This document shows positions 52,870 to 62,467 of a DNA stretch of 64,000 nt, one piece after another. The notes beneath the pieces were generated by a model. It ran no database searches. It saw only the letters and a program-made list of their open reading frames with translations, and was not told where the DNA came from. The translations under genes were made by a program, and so were the position numbers. Every line of letters begins with the position of its first letter. Positions within the stretch are counted from its first letter, which is position 1. The stretch is from Burkholderia sp. WP9 (GTDB lineage Bacteria; Pseudomonadota; Gammaproteobacteria; Burkholderiales; Burkholderiaceae), in assembly GCF_900104795.1 (NCBI RefSeq), contig NZ_FNTG01000002.1:248001-312000 (forward strand). The letters run 5' to 3'.

Positions 52870-54396
52870 TTACGGATCAAGAGTGGGCGCATCGCGGAGA
52901 TCCTGAACCACGTTGTCTTGCACAGAAACCCTCCCCGGATTGTCGGAGCGAATCCAGGCAGTAATCCTCGCCGCGTTTTTCTGCCCCGCTTCAGTGGACA
53001 GCAAATTTGCGGACTGAGTCGTGTCAGTCGAAACAAAGATCCGGTTTCTGGCAACCTGCCATTGCCTGGAGAGGCTTCCCGGGCCAATCCAGATTGCGTA
53101 ATAGCAATCGCCAATCAACTGGTTCTCGTCAATTCGGCCAAAATTCCATCCCTTGCTTGCCGAATTGGCGCCCGTTACGATGTGGCTGCCCCGCCCCAGC
53201 ATCTGTTCTTTTTTCACCCTTCCGCCCGCGACCCATTGGGGAGAAAAACTTTTATTCTGGTAAATCTCCGCATTCCCAGCACAGTAGAAGTGAATATTAT
53301 TGCATTTATACAGAATATTATTCATTACCCTGATACCGCGATTCCGCTCGGAGATCCAGATCCCACCTACCTCCGCATATCTGCTATTGGACGCGATAGC
53401 GCATTGATTCAACGCGTTATGGTGGATATCCACGTTCAGATTCGAGTTATTCACACCGTTAGCATAGAAAAACTCGGAAGACCGGTCCACTGTATCTCTG
53501 GCCAGTAGAATGCCAATGGCGTCGGTTCTCGATATCCTGTTGAAACAGACCTCGCCTCCCGACACGCCCCCAAGAAAAATTCCCCGAGCAGCACCATCCT
53601 CGCAAATATTATTCGCTATTCTGACGTTCGAGCTATATTTCTCACCCGCGCTATTTCCGACGTAGGATTCATCATTTCCCGTGAACCACGTTACGGCGAC
53701 ACAGTCGTCGCCCGGCAAGCTCACGCGGTTGGAAATAATGCGTATATCGTCTCCGCAACCCTGACAGGTTATGCCGTCTGCTTTGGTGTGATGGACATAA
53801 TTATCGTGGATATAAACATGGGTCGATTTTTGTACCCAGATCCCCGCCGACCAGCTTCCATCGATCTCAATTCCGGAAATCTCCAGTCCCCGAGCCCCCT
53901 CCACATAAATCGAGAAATTGTTGTCGATTCTTGCAGAAGGCGTCGATACATAAGCGATTTTTCCATGACTCAATTTCAGATTCTGACATCCACCTAAGCT
54001 GGACGAAGATTTGAAGGTAAGACCCGACGGCGAAGGACCTGTCGGGGTAGGACGGTCTATCAGCAAGGTTGAACCATTCAGATCCAATACTGCGTTTTTT
54101 AAATTAACGAATACGAGCGGCCTGACGCGATAGACCTTTCCGTTTCCGGCCACGACCGTGACGCCGGACCGCATGGCACGCGTGAAATATTCCGTATCGT
54201 CGTCAACGCCGTTACCCTTCGCACCCAGCTCGTCGATACGCACGCTGCTCTTTTTACCGTCTGGCCTTGCAATGCCGGAAGAAGCAGATGCATCGCTTTC
54301 TGCCGATCGCGCCAAAGAGGGCAACAGAAAAGACACCCCGGTCAGGATAACTTTCACAACGGAGCGTCTTTTCTCCAGGCGATCGACCGGTTTCAT
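52870..54396 (-). CDS. Right-handed beta-helix protein, pectate-lyase-like fold
   Basis: 508 residues. A basic N-terminus and hydrophobic leader (VVKVILTGVSFLLPSLA) suggest export. The start of the mature part, VRIDELGAKGNGVDDDTEYF, is the typical beginning of polysaccharide-acting beta-helix proteins. Repeating Asn/Ile-rich coils follow (GLEISGIEIDGSWSAGIWVQ, THVYIHDNYVHHTKADGITC, IRIISNRVSLPGDDCVAV, SSNVRIANNICEDG). Such proteins in exopolysaccharide loci act as lyases, hydrolases or epimerases on the polymer. Active residues cannot be assigned by eye. ATGA overlap with the GT4 gene; last gene of the operon. Confidence 0.82.
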   Translation of the reverse strand: MKPVDRLEKRRSVVKVILTGVSFLLPSLARSAESDASASSGIARPDGKKSSVRIDELGAKGNGVDDDTEYFTRAMRSGVTVVAGNGKVYRVRPLVFVNLKNAVLDLNGSTLLIDRPTPTGPSPSGLTFKSSSSLGGCQNLKLSHGKIAYVSTPSARIDNNFSIYVEGARGLEISGIEIDGSWSAGIWVQKSTHVYIHDNYVHHTKADGITCQGCGDDIRIISNRVSLPGDDCVAVTWFTGNDESYVGNSAGEKYSSNVRIANNICEDGAARGIFLGGVSGGEVCFNRISRTDAIGILLARDTVDRSSEFFYANGVNNSNLNVDIHHNALNQCAIASNSRYAEVGGIWISERNRGIRVMNNILYKCNNIHFYCAGNAEIYQNKSFSPQWVAGGRVKKEQMLGRGSHIVTGANSASKGWNFGRIDENQLIGDCYYAIWIGPGSLSRQWQVARNRIFVSTDTTQSANLLSTEAGQKNAARITAWIRSDNPGRVSVQDNVVQDLRDAPTLDP

Positions 54397-55637
54397 CGGC
54401 TCTCCGTCGACCGCGAACCGAACGTCTTCGCCGGCTGAACGGCCTCCTCCACCAGTTCGTCAGTCAGCGGTTGCGAGGCGGGCATCATTGCGGCATACAC
54501 CCCCTCGTGTTGGGCCGCTATCTCGTCCCAGGTAGGCGCAATCGTCCTTCTCACCGGTGGACTCCATGGTCGCGTCCAGTCCAGAATCCTCGCCGCTATG
54601 TTGGCAGGATCATCGTCTGCGGGAACCAGCAACACACGCTCGTCATTCGAAGGCTCATAACCTGTTCCACACTGCTCGAACTCGTCCTGCGCGCCCGGAA
54701 ACGTGGAAAGAACCTGCGTGCCCAGCTCGGCCGAGTACCAGAAACTTCCTCGTCTTGCCGAAAGACCATCAGAGAACAGCTGAAGAACTACGTCACACGC
54801 AGAAAGCCGTAACGCCAGTTCATCCGCCCGCTCGATATAGCCGCACAATTCGACATTGCCTTCGAGCCGATACTCCGCGATTTTTTTGCGAAAATTTTCC
54901 CGTTTCTCGTCGTGCCCATCCGGAAAATCGCCGCACATAACCAGATTCACTGCGCACCCTTTGTTCAGCAGCGCATTGACAATATGGAGCATTTTTTCCG
55001 GCTGTTTCCATTCATAGACGAATCCGAAAAAGCCTAGCACCAACTGGCGAGCGGACTCGCCGTGGCCGAGCCTGCTTCTTCCGAGGCCCAGCCGCGACAG
55101 TGCGCTTTCACGTGCCGCCAGAATATCGGCTGTTTCAAGCTCTGGAATATCAACATTCACGGCGATCGGAATGACCACCTGTTGTTGAGCGCTCCTCGTA
55201 TACTTTGCAATCCGTGAACTTAAAAATGCTTTTCGTTCCCGTTCAGAGGCAAAGATCAGGACGTCTGCCAGAAGAATCGTCAAATAGACGCTTGCACGGC
55301 GCAACACGTGCATGCTTCGCCATTCGTGCAACGTGATAGCCAGGCGGCTCGATCGAAAAAAGAGCCGACCTATGACTGGCACGACGCCAGGCATGACCGA
55401 TGTCCCCCACCCCTCAACCGGATACTGGATATGTACAATGTTCGATCGGTTAAAGAATCGAAGAAATCCAAACCATTTAAATATACTCGCCGGTTTGAAT
55501 CTCGAATGAACAAAGCCAATCTTCGAGCCGAGCGTTGCGCGTCGGCCCAGAGCTGCTGCCACTTGTTCCGCATAGTCCCCGATACCGTCACGATCAATTG
55601 CGGGATCGTGACCAACCACATAGTCGACATGAATCAT
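54393..55637 (-). CDS. GT4-family glycosyltransferase (1)
   Basis: 414 residues. GT-B fold: N-terminal domain IHVDYVVGHDPAIDRDGIGD, acceptor side; C-terminal donor domain LVLGFFGFVYEWKQPEKMLH, VNLVMCGDFPDG, VELCGYIERADELALRLSAC, DVVLQLFSDGLSARRGSFWY. The C-terminal 40 residues are hydrophilic and poorly conserved in appearance. Starts 25 bases after the next GT4 gene stop. Adds a sugar to the lipid-linked repeat unit; donor unknown. Confidence 0.85.
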   Translation of the reverse strand: MIHVDYVVGHDPAIDRDGIGDYAEQVAAALGRRATLGSKIGFVHSRFKPASIFKWFGFLRFFNRSNIVHIQYPVEGWGTSVMPGVVPVIGRLFFRSSRLAITLHEWRSMHVLRRASVYLTILLADVLIFASERERKAFLSSRIAKYTRSAQQQVVIPIAVNVDIPELETADILAARESALSRLGLGRSRLGHGESARQLVLGFFGFVYEWKQPEKMLHIVNALLNKGCAVNLVMCGDFPDGHDEKRENFRKKIAEYRLEGNVELCGYIERADELALRLSACDVVLQLFSDGLSARRGSFWYSAELGTQVLSTFPGAQDEFEQCGTGYEPSNDERVLLVPADDDPANIAARILDWTRPWSPPVRRTIAPTWDEIAAQHEGVYAAMMPASQPLTDELVEEAVQPAKTFGSRSTESR

Positions 55638-55662
55638 ATTGTCCTCGATAAATCGGGGCCAC

Positions 55663-56799
55663 CTACTCCATAAACCCCGCGGTGCCCACCGCCTCTGCGT
55701 GCGGAATGACGGCTTGATACATCTGCAGCATCTTTTCGTTCATCGCCTGGGATTTAAAAACGCTGGTATAGCGCTCACGCGCTGCATCCCTCAAGTGGGC
55801 CAGGTTTTCAAGCTTCAGCTCTGCGAAGAAAGCCACCGCCTTCTCTGTATTTTGAAAATCGAGGTGATAACCGCTAATCCTGTGTTCCACGATATCCGGC
55901 AACGCTCCCGCCACGTTGCATATCACCGGCGTGCCCGATCGGAGTGCTTCAACAGCAACGAGGCCAAAACCTTCCCAACGTGAAGGCACCACGAGAGCGT
56001 CGGCGAGCTCATAAAAAAGCTGCAGCGCATCCCGTTCCTGCCAGCCAATGATTTGCACATTCTCAGGACACGATCCGCGAATCTGCGCCCACCAAGCGGA
56101 ATTGACAACGGCCTCCCCGACTATCGTCAACTCGATATCATTTCGAGCAGCCGACCGAAGCGCATTGAACAATAGATCGATACCCTTCTGGTAATCCAGC
56201 CTGCCGACGAATAACAGGCGTATCGCGCGGCCTTCGCGTGAGATGACCCGATTCCGCGGCGCGTCCGACACGACATCCGAAATTCCGCTTACGATCAGTT
56301 CCAGCTTATGTTCTGGCAAGCCGGCGTTGAGTGCGGCGTTGTACTCGTGCTCGGAAATGCAAACGATCTTGTGGCACGCTACCGCCAGCATCGTTTCGAT
56401 CTTTTTCCACAGCCAGTTCGTACGTTCTGCACCCTGGCGCAGATAGGACCAACCGTGCGGACAATAGACAACCTTCGTCTCCTTGCGCAAAGCCATCAAC
56501 ACAACGCGACCAATGGCGCCGGCAAAAGAGCTGTGCAAATGGATAACGTCCGGCGCCTGTGTCTTGACGAGCTTGAGAATCGCCACGCAGAGATTCAGCA
56601 TCGTAGAGAAAGAACGCCCTTTTCTCCTGAATTCCCAGACAACGGCTTCGTGAAACTCGCTTCGCCCGCCCGCTCCGTCGCGGGGGACGATGATGTGGAC
56701 ATTGTCCGCTCCGTAAAGACCCACCTGGAACGGAATAATCTCCGCCAAATAGGATTCGATACCGCCCTTCAGCGTCTCGCATACGTGCACTATTTTCAT
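55663..56799 (-). CDS. GT4-family glycosyltransferase (2)
   Basis: 378 residues. IVHVCETLKGGIESYLAEII at the N-terminus, HLHSSFAGAIGRVVLMAL, VYCPHGWSYLRQG, and the donor domain IRLLFVGRLDYQKGIDLLFN, VQIIGWQERDALQLFYELAD, ALVVPSRWEGFGLVAVEALR with the conserved Glu-x7-Glu. The stop precedes the GT4 (1) gene; the start overlaps the GT4 (3) stop by one base. Confidence 0.92.
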   Translation of the reverse strand: MKIVHVCETLKGGIESYLAEIIPFQVGLYGADNVHIIVPRDGAGGRSEFHEAVVWEFRRKGRSFSTMLNLCVAILKLVKTQAPDVIHLHSSFAGAIGRVVLMALRKETKVVYCPHGWSYLRQGAERTNWLWKKIETMLAVACHKIVCISEHEYNAALNAGLPEHKLELIVSGISDVVSDAPRNRVISREGRAIRLLFVGRLDYQKGIDLLFNALRSAARNDIELTIVGEAVVNSAWWAQIRGSCPENVQIIGWQERDALQLFYELADALVVPSRWEGFGLVAVEALRSGTPVICNVAGALPDIVEHRISGYHLDFQNTEKAVAFFAELKLENLAHLRDAARERYTSVFKSQAMNEKMLQMYQAVIPHAEAVGTAGFME

Positions 56800-57893
56800 C
56801 AGGTCCCCCCGATTGCATCTCGAGCCAGAATCAAACTCACCTGCTGGGCAATGTAGTTTTTCGAGGTCAGCGTTTCCTTGCGCGCACGCTCAAACGCCGC
56901 ACGCTGATAACTCCGTCGCGCCGAGACATCCGTGGCAAATCTCCTGACTTGCGAACCAAGCGATTCGGCGCTACCCGTCTCGTAGTACATCACTTCGCCA
57001 TCTTCGAAATAGTCAGTCAGTCCTCCGGTATTTGCCGCGATGACAGGCACGCCCAGAAATGCCGCTTCCAGTACGCAGGTAATGCCGGACGCGTGCATGT
57101 TGCTTTTCAGCGGCACCACGACGAGGTCCGCCCATGCATACGCGTCCTTTACCTCACCGAGCGAATTTGCGGACTCTATTTCCCATTCATCCGGATATGA
57201 CGCAACCGATTTCTTGAAGGTACGGCTAAGCACTCGTACGCGGATGTCACTCACTTCGGAGAGAGCCGCACAAAACGTGTTCCAGTCTCGATGTTCGTCA
57301 TTACCGATCGCAAGAACTCTCACTGCCGAATCGTCCCGAATAGCCGGAAGCTCCTCAGTCAAAAAGCTGTCGCGACAAATGCCGAATTTCACCGATCTCG
57401 CGTTGATCCGGCTGTCGAGCTGGTTCAACCAGTCCTGGTTCTGGCTGGACAACGTGATGACCAGATCCGCCTTCCTCAACACAGCTCCGAGAATCCTTGC
57501 GCCGAACTTACTCTGCTGTTTCAGCACGTCTGGGGTCCAGATAATCTGGCACACGGTCCTCGCTTTGATCAGCCACGGGAAAACTGTTCTCAACAGCAGA
57601 ACAGAGAACGTCTCTTTATCCGTATGGGTAAAGATGTAGTCCGCTTTTGCCATTCCCCTGATATTTCTCAGCGCATGTACGAGATCGGCACGAAATATCC
57701 TGGATACAATTTTTCTGAAAATACGGGAAAGGGGGTTTTCGTTAAACGACTTCGAATAAAGCACGTCGAATCCAGACTCCTCCAGATAATGATATCCATA
57801 GGGCGTTCTGTCCGGCCTGAGGCCTTCGTCGAATGACTTCTTCCAATTCTCAACGGAAATCTCAGCCCAAAGCAATACGAATGCTGTCCGCAC
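56799..57893 (-). CDS. GT4-family glycosyltransferase (3)
   Basis: 364 residues. N-terminal domain begins MRTAFVLLWAEISVENWKKS. Donor domain has VRVLAIGNDEHRDWNTFCAA, AYAWADLVVVPLKSNMHASG, ITCVLEAAFLGVPVIAANTG and GLTDYFEDGE, matching GT4. It follows the pyruvyl transferase by three bases. Confidence 0.88.
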   Translation of the reverse strand: MRTAFVLLWAEISVENWKKSFDEGLRPDRTPYGYHYLEESGFDVLYSKSFNENPLSRIFRKIVSRIFRADLVHALRNIRGMAKADYIFTHTDKETFSVLLLRTVFPWLIKARTVCQIIWTPDVLKQQSKFGARILGAVLRKADLVITLSSQNQDWLNQLDSRINARSVKFGICRDSFLTEELPAIRDDSAVRVLAIGNDEHRDWNTFCAALSEVSDIRVRVLSRTFKKSVASYPDEWEIESANSLGEVKDAYAWADLVVVPLKSNMHASGITCVLEAAFLGVPVIAANTGGLTDYFEDGEVMYYETGSAESLGSQVRRFATDVSARRSYQRAAFERARKETLTSKNYIAQQVSLILARDAIGGT

Positions 57894-57896
57894 GGC

Positions 57897-58850
57897 TCAC
57901 ACTCCGCTGGCAGAGAGGACCACATTCGGAAGTGCCTTCGTCCAGCACTCGTAATAACCTGAGTTTTTGCCATACGAGTTATCAATCAGAACAATTTCTT
58001 TGTCCAGCAAGGCACCGAGAATGTGCCCATGCAATCTCGATGTCACAACGCGCTCGTATTTCGAGAAGAAATTCACATTCGCCTCGATAATTGAGCGCAC
58101 CACCGGCAGGTACATTTTCCATGGACGAACCACCCTGACCGGAGCCATTCCCGCTAAGCGATGAAATTTGGTAGACCACTGTTCGAGAAACGGCGCCGAA
58201 AACTTCTGCAAATCGTTCCAATCTCCTTGAAAGTCCCGCCCAGGGACCGGCAGTTCCGAAACTTGCGAAGCCTGCGGCTGCTCTTTGTCTCCACGAATCA
58301 ACCAGAGCGTACCGTTCGCTGCATCGCGCATTGCCGGTTTGAACGGTGATGATCCGTAGAGCCAATGCGCCATGTCTGGCAGTAAATAGACTTTGTCGCT
58401 CAGAAAATCCGCGGCAAATTTGTAGCTTTTTTCGTCTCTAACACAGATGTGTAGATTTCTATGTCTCTTGAAAATTGCTGCCGATTCCTTGGCCTTCGCC
58501 AAATCAGAAAAATGGATCGTCTGCGGCAGGAGAACAATCTTATTGTCGGGAAATTGACTTACGATCTGCTCACGAAATGACTGATGCCACGGATAAAGGT
58601 CACCGAAGTTACCTCCCCCCTGCAATACGATCGCCCTGTCGCCAACCGTATTTCTGGAAAGCTGCGACTTTTCCTTCAGACTGAAGCGGTCATCGATGAT
58701 GATATTGTTATCACGAAAGAAATTTTCACTCCCCTGAAATATCAACAGATCCCCGATGTTGAAATAAACGGGATAGTCGGCAAATATTATGTGATCGCCT
58801 TGCGGAATGATTTCCAGCAACGACGTCAGTTTGTGTTTTAACGAATTCAT
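57897..58850 (-). CDS. Polysaccharide pyruvyl transferase
   Basis: 317 residues. The family (WcaK/CsaB type) attaches pyruvate ketals to sugars of the repeat unit. Seen: DYPVYFNIGDLLIFQGSENF, AIVLQGGGNFGDLYPWHQSF, VLLPQTIHFSDLAKAKESAA, NLHICVRDEKSYKFA, VYLLPDMAHWLYG, and VVTSRLHGHILGALLDKEIV. Starts directly before the flippase stop. It predicts an acidic, pyruvylated polymer. Confidence 0.92.
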   Translation of the reverse strand: MNSLKHKLTSLLEIIPQGDHIIFADYPVYFNIGDLLIFQGSENFFRDNNIIIDDRFSLKEKSQLSRNTVGDRAIVLQGGGNFGDLYPWHQSFREQIVSQFPDNKIVLLPQTIHFSDLAKAKESAAIFKRHRNLHICVRDEKSYKFAADFLSDKVYLLPDMAHWLYGSSPFKPAMRDAANGTLWLIRGDKEQPQASQVSELPVPGRDFQGDWNDLQKFSAPFLEQWSTKFHRLAGMAPVRVVRPWKMYLPVVRSIIEANVNFFSKYERVVTSRLHGHILGALLDKEIVLIDNSYGKNSGYYECWTKALPNVVLSASGV

Positions 58851-60143
58851 TTAGCCTCCCCGTTTTAAAAAACCCAATGCCCCGCCCCAATCGGTGCGTG
58901 AAGGCATCCAATTTTCAGATCGCGTTTCAAAAGCGCCCTTGAACATGACCCACGCTACAGTGAGTTTTAGAACGGAGGACATCAGAATCCCGGTCGCAAC
59001 GCCGACTACACCGAGCTGCAACCCGAGCAGATAGGCAAATACAATCGCAGACAAGCCGCCCACCAGTTGGCGGACCGCCCCCTTGTGCGGCTCGCCTACA
59101 GCACTGAACGCCTGAGAAACAATCAGGCTTCCCCCCGCTACACAGGAATCAATTGAGAGAATGCACAGGACCTTGAGGAATCGGGAAATCTCCACGTTCG
59201 TGATAAAGAACGAGGACAGCATGACCGGGGTCAGGCACGCCGCCATCAGCACCGACAAAACCGTGATATATCGGAAATTGACGGCAGTTTGTTCCACCAC
59301 TGCATTTCTTGATTTCCCAATCGCCTTTGCCAGCAGCACCTGACTCAACGAAATCGGAATTTGGCCTACGCCCCGCGCAATTGCTGCGACGATCGTATAG
59401 ATGCCTACCTCCCGCATCGGCATGGACAGTGCGATTAACGCGATCTTGTCCACCTGCCAAACCAGGATGTTCATTACATCGCCAATCCAGTACAGCGAGG
59501 CGAGACGGCCGAGTTCGCGTACATCCTTCCGTCCCAACACGCCTCTATTTTTATATTCCTTGATGCACACGACGATCGTGAACGCACTGCTTGCCAGTGA
59601 TCCAGCGGCGTAGGCAGCCAGATAAGCTTGCGTTTCCACCACCGAGAACAGACCGAAAACGAGAATTCCCACCGCGGTCACCGCTGGCGACATCAATCGC
59701 GAGACACTAAATACATGGAACAGCTTTTCGGTTTGACAGGCACCCGAAAACAGCGCGTAGACGATCGTAGAATCGGTCAGAACGATGGTCCAAATCGTCA
59801 CCAGCGTCCTATCGGCCGAAATCTTACTTGCGATATACGGTGCAATTGTCAAGCTGACGAGCGTGCCTGCGCCAAGTGAGAAAATCGCGCAGACAATCAA
59901 ACATTTAAAGAGACTTTCCGCGCGTTCAGGGAACCGTTGCGTCAGATAAACGAACCCCAGATGAAGCCCAAAACAGCATATCGAAGCTAATAAGGGCGGA
60001 TACGTCATAATCGCCGTCACCGCGCCGCGCGTGTTTAGACCGGCGAACAGCGACGTAAGGGCTACATTGCCGAAATTCAGCCCCAATATCGCGACATTCG
60101 ATCCCAGCGCCTGACGGAATAGTGAATTGAAGTGTCGCGTCAT
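58851..60143 (-). CDS. Wzx-type polysaccharide repeat-unit flippase
   Basis: 430 residues, about 12 membrane helices, MATE/MOP-like pattern (NVAILGLNFGNVALTSLFAG, IVYALFSGACQTEKLFHVFS, IGDVMNILVWQVDKIALIAL, GQIPISLSQVLLAKAIGKSR). Exports undecaprenyl-linked repeat units to the periplasm. Its ATG overlaps the polymerase stop (ATGA). Confidence 0.88.
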   Translation of the reverse strand: MTRHFNSLFRQALGSNVAILGLNFGNVALTSLFAGLNTRGAVTAIMTYPPLLASICCFGLHLGFVYLTQRFPERAESLFKCLIVCAIFSLGAGTLVSLTIAPYIASKISADRTLVTIWTIVLTDSTIVYALFSGACQTEKLFHVFSVSRLMSPAVTAVGILVFGLFSVVETQAYLAAYAAGSLASSAFTIVVCIKEYKNRGVLGRKDVRELGRLASLYWIGDVMNILVWQVDKIALIALSMPMREVGIYTIVAAIARGVGQIPISLSQVLLAKAIGKSRNAVVEQTAVNFRYITVLSVLMAACLTPVMLSSFFITNVEISRFLKVLCILSIDSCVAGGSLIVSQAFSAVGEPHKGAVRQLVGGLSAIVFAYLLGLQLGVVGVATGILMSSVLKLTVAWVMFKGAFETRSENWMPSRTDWGGALGFLKRGG

Positions 60144-61522
60144 ATCCGCACTCTCATTGAGTTCGCGGTAGCCATTCGCCTCGAACCACGGTTAAACACC
60201 CATTCAATCAAGGCAACGAAAATCACCAGGAACAGGTACCGATTGGTATAAAACACCGCCAATACAGGGTCACCGTTTCTAAATAGAAACCAGCAATACA
60301 TGATGAAAATCATGTATGCGCTCAGGAAACTCCAACTCTTTCGGGTTCGATTTTTCAACCAACGGTCAACACGGCCGATCAGGTATCCAAGCGCAATACC
60401 ATACGGAATCAGACCAATCCAGCCAAATACCAGAAAGGCGTAACCAAAAATTGTCGGCGGAATTCCCCAGCCGGAAATTCCCATTGATCGCTCAACCAGA
60501 ATGTGGTCCAGGGGGACATATGAATCGAACGGCATGAAAGGCGAGACGAGCGCCATGACATGAAGCCAGCCATAGTCGTAATCGGTCAGTCCGATGCCAT
60601 TCTGGTACACGTTGATAATCTGATCGAGCACCCAGAATTCGGAGGTGTCGAGTAGCGCCAACGGAACCGCAGCGGCATCGCCCGGCTGAAATCCGGATCT
60701 GACGAGAAACAGCAGGAAGAGCATTCCCGCGGCCGCAAAGCCGATCAGGGCGAGCTTTTGCAGTCTAACCACGGACTTTCTTGCAACCAACGTGACGATA
60801 ATCGCCATCAATACGTCGAACGCATACTCGCGCTTGATGAAGCAGACCGCCATCACCAATGAGATGCCGCACAAAATGGAATAAGAAATAACCATTTTGC
60901 GAGATTTGCGAAGCGCAAACAGCGCCGCACTGACGATAGCAAATCCCGAAATCAGCGTGTAGATCGACCCATTCTTGCTTGCAGATCCCACCTCGTCCTG
61001 AGTTGCCGCGAAATAGGTTTCCGCGTTGTAATTCGCAATCAGGCCTTGCACTCCGCCCACAGCCTTCAAGTAGCTGAAAAAGAACAGGATGGAACAGGCA
61101 ATCATGAACAGACTGATCACGACTGCCAGCTTTGAACCCTTTGCCGGTGCACCAAGTGCAACGCCATCGGTCCCACTGAGCTTGGTTCCGGATAGAAACG
61201 CATAGACAAACAGAACCGTTCCAATGATCCATTGGTTGTCGTCACTCAAGTCGAAACCCGAGAATTTGTCGATCGCACCTAGCAGAACCAAGGCGGCGCG
61301 CGGCAACACGTAAAGGCTGAACACAATGAGCATGACGAACGCCGGCCCGGCGAGATTCTTCTTTGTCGCCTCCAATAGCGAACACGCGATCGTCGCCAAA
61401 CAGATGATTCCGAAAACGGGAAAGATCTGAGCACCGAGCGCGGCAAAGAGCGCGCTCAACGCCAACAGCAAACTTAGCGGGAGCGGCCGTCGCGGTGCCG
61501 TATAGGTTCCAAGGGTTGCCAT
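60140..61522 (-). CDS. Wzy-like polysaccharide polymerase
   Basis: 460 residues, about 11-12 membrane helices with a large loop between late helices (about 300-340: QNGIGLTDYDYGWLHVMALV, PFDSYVPLDHILVERSMGIS). Sequence identity in Wzy is always low, so the call rests on topology and on position between the GT2 and flippase genes. It would join repeat units in the periplasm. Confidence 0.82.
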   Translation of the reverse strand: MATLGTYTAPRRPLPLSLLLALSALFAALGAQIFPVFGIICLATIACSLLEATKKNLAGPAFVMLIVFSLYVLPRAALVLLGAIDKFSGFDLSDDNQWIIGTVLFVYAFLSGTKLSGTDGVALGAPAKGSKLAVVISLFMIACSILFFFSYLKAVGGVQGLIANYNAETYFAATQDEVGSASKNGSIYTLISGFAIVSAALFALRKSRKMVISYSILCGISLVMAVCFIKREYAFDVLMAIIVTLVARKSVVRLQKLALIGFAAAGMLFLLFLVRSGFQPGDAAAVPLALLDTSEFWVLDQIINVYQNGIGLTDYDYGWLHVMALVSPFMPFDSYVPLDHILVERSMGISGWGIPPTIFGYAFLVFGWIGLIPYGIALGYLIGRVDRWLKNRTRKSWSFLSAYMIFIMYCWFLFRNGDPVLAVFYTNRYLFLVIFVALIEWVFNRGSRRMATANSMRVRI

Positions 61523-61531
61523 AGCGGTTCG

Positions 61532-62467
61532 TCAGCCCGGACGCCGAAGTTGACCGGACAGGCCATGTGCTACTCCGGTCGCAATTGCCACGGCCCCTGC
61601 GTAATTGCCCCTGATAACACGGCGAGCGAGCCTGCCCGACAAGGAGACAAGCAGTGGAATGACCCAGTGATACCTGAAATGGCTTCTAAGGAAAATGACC
61701 GAACCGCGAGAAAAGAAGTAGTCGAATCGAGGACTCCCCTTACCAACCGTGTTCGACTCCGCATGCATGACGATTGACTTCTCGGCAAAGGAAATCAACC
61801 AGTTCCTCTTTGCCAGCCGGAAGCTGTAATCGGCGTCTTCCCAGTAAAGAAAGTACTTCTCCGAGAGTGGCCCGATATCCAGGTACGCGTCCCGGCGAAT
61901 CAGACAACTTGCCCCACACAGGTAGTCCAACTTTGTCTCGGCCGTGAAATTCTCGATGTGCATGGATCGACCGGTAATACGGCTGATTACGCCTCCGCCG
62001 GCACAGATCGTCTTCTCAACATCGTGTAGATCGACGATCCTCGATCCGACGGCGCCTATGGCATCACTTTGTTGAGCGATCTTGACCAGCTCTGAAAGCG
62101 TGTCATTGCGAACGATTGTGTCGTTGTTCAGCAACCAGAAGTATCTGACGGCCGAATCCCGCAACGCATTCATCGCCAGGTTACATGCGGCAGCGAAGCC
62201 GTCGTTGGAATCCGAGCGTATAACCCTGACCGACGGCCCAAGCTCCAGGAACTTCTCGTAGGAGCCGTCACCCGAACAATTGTCCACAACGACGATGGAG
62301 TAGGAGCCATAGTCCAGTTGCCCGATCGATTCGATACAGCGCAATGTATCCCTGGCGTTTTTATAATTCACCAGGATCACTGCCACGTGATGGCCGTTCG
62401 TCAACGGGATCGACGGATCACATTGTCCGTCGAGACGACGCTTCCTGTTTGCCAAGCGTTCGTTCAT
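61532..62467 (-). CDS. GT2-family glycosyltransferase
   Basis: 311 residues. GT-A fold: VAVILVNYKNARDTLRCIES, VVVDNCSGDGSYEKFLELGP, FAAACNLAMNALR, WLLNNDTIV (metal-binding NDT region), YLCGASCLIRRDAYLDIG, and YWEDADYSFRL with the base ED. Resembles rhamnosyltransferase-type GT2 enzymes, which would agree with rfbBA next door. ATGA overlap with the autokinase stop at 62464-62467. Confidence 0.92.
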   Translation of the reverse strand: MNERLANRKRRLDGQCDPSIPLTNGHHVAVILVNYKNARDTLRCIESIGQLDYGSYSIVVVDNCSGDGSYEKFLELGPSVRVIRSDSNDGFAAACNLAMNALRDSAVRYFWLLNNDTIVRNDTLSELVKIAQQSDAIGAVGSRIVDLHDVEKTICAGGGVISRITGRSMHIENFTAETKLDYLCGASCLIRRDAYLDIGPLSEKYFLYWEDADYSFRLAKRNWLISFAEKSIVMHAESNTVGKGSPRFDYFFSRGSVIFLRSHFRYHWVIPLLVSLSGRLARRVIRGNYAGAVAIATGVAHGLSGQLRRPG

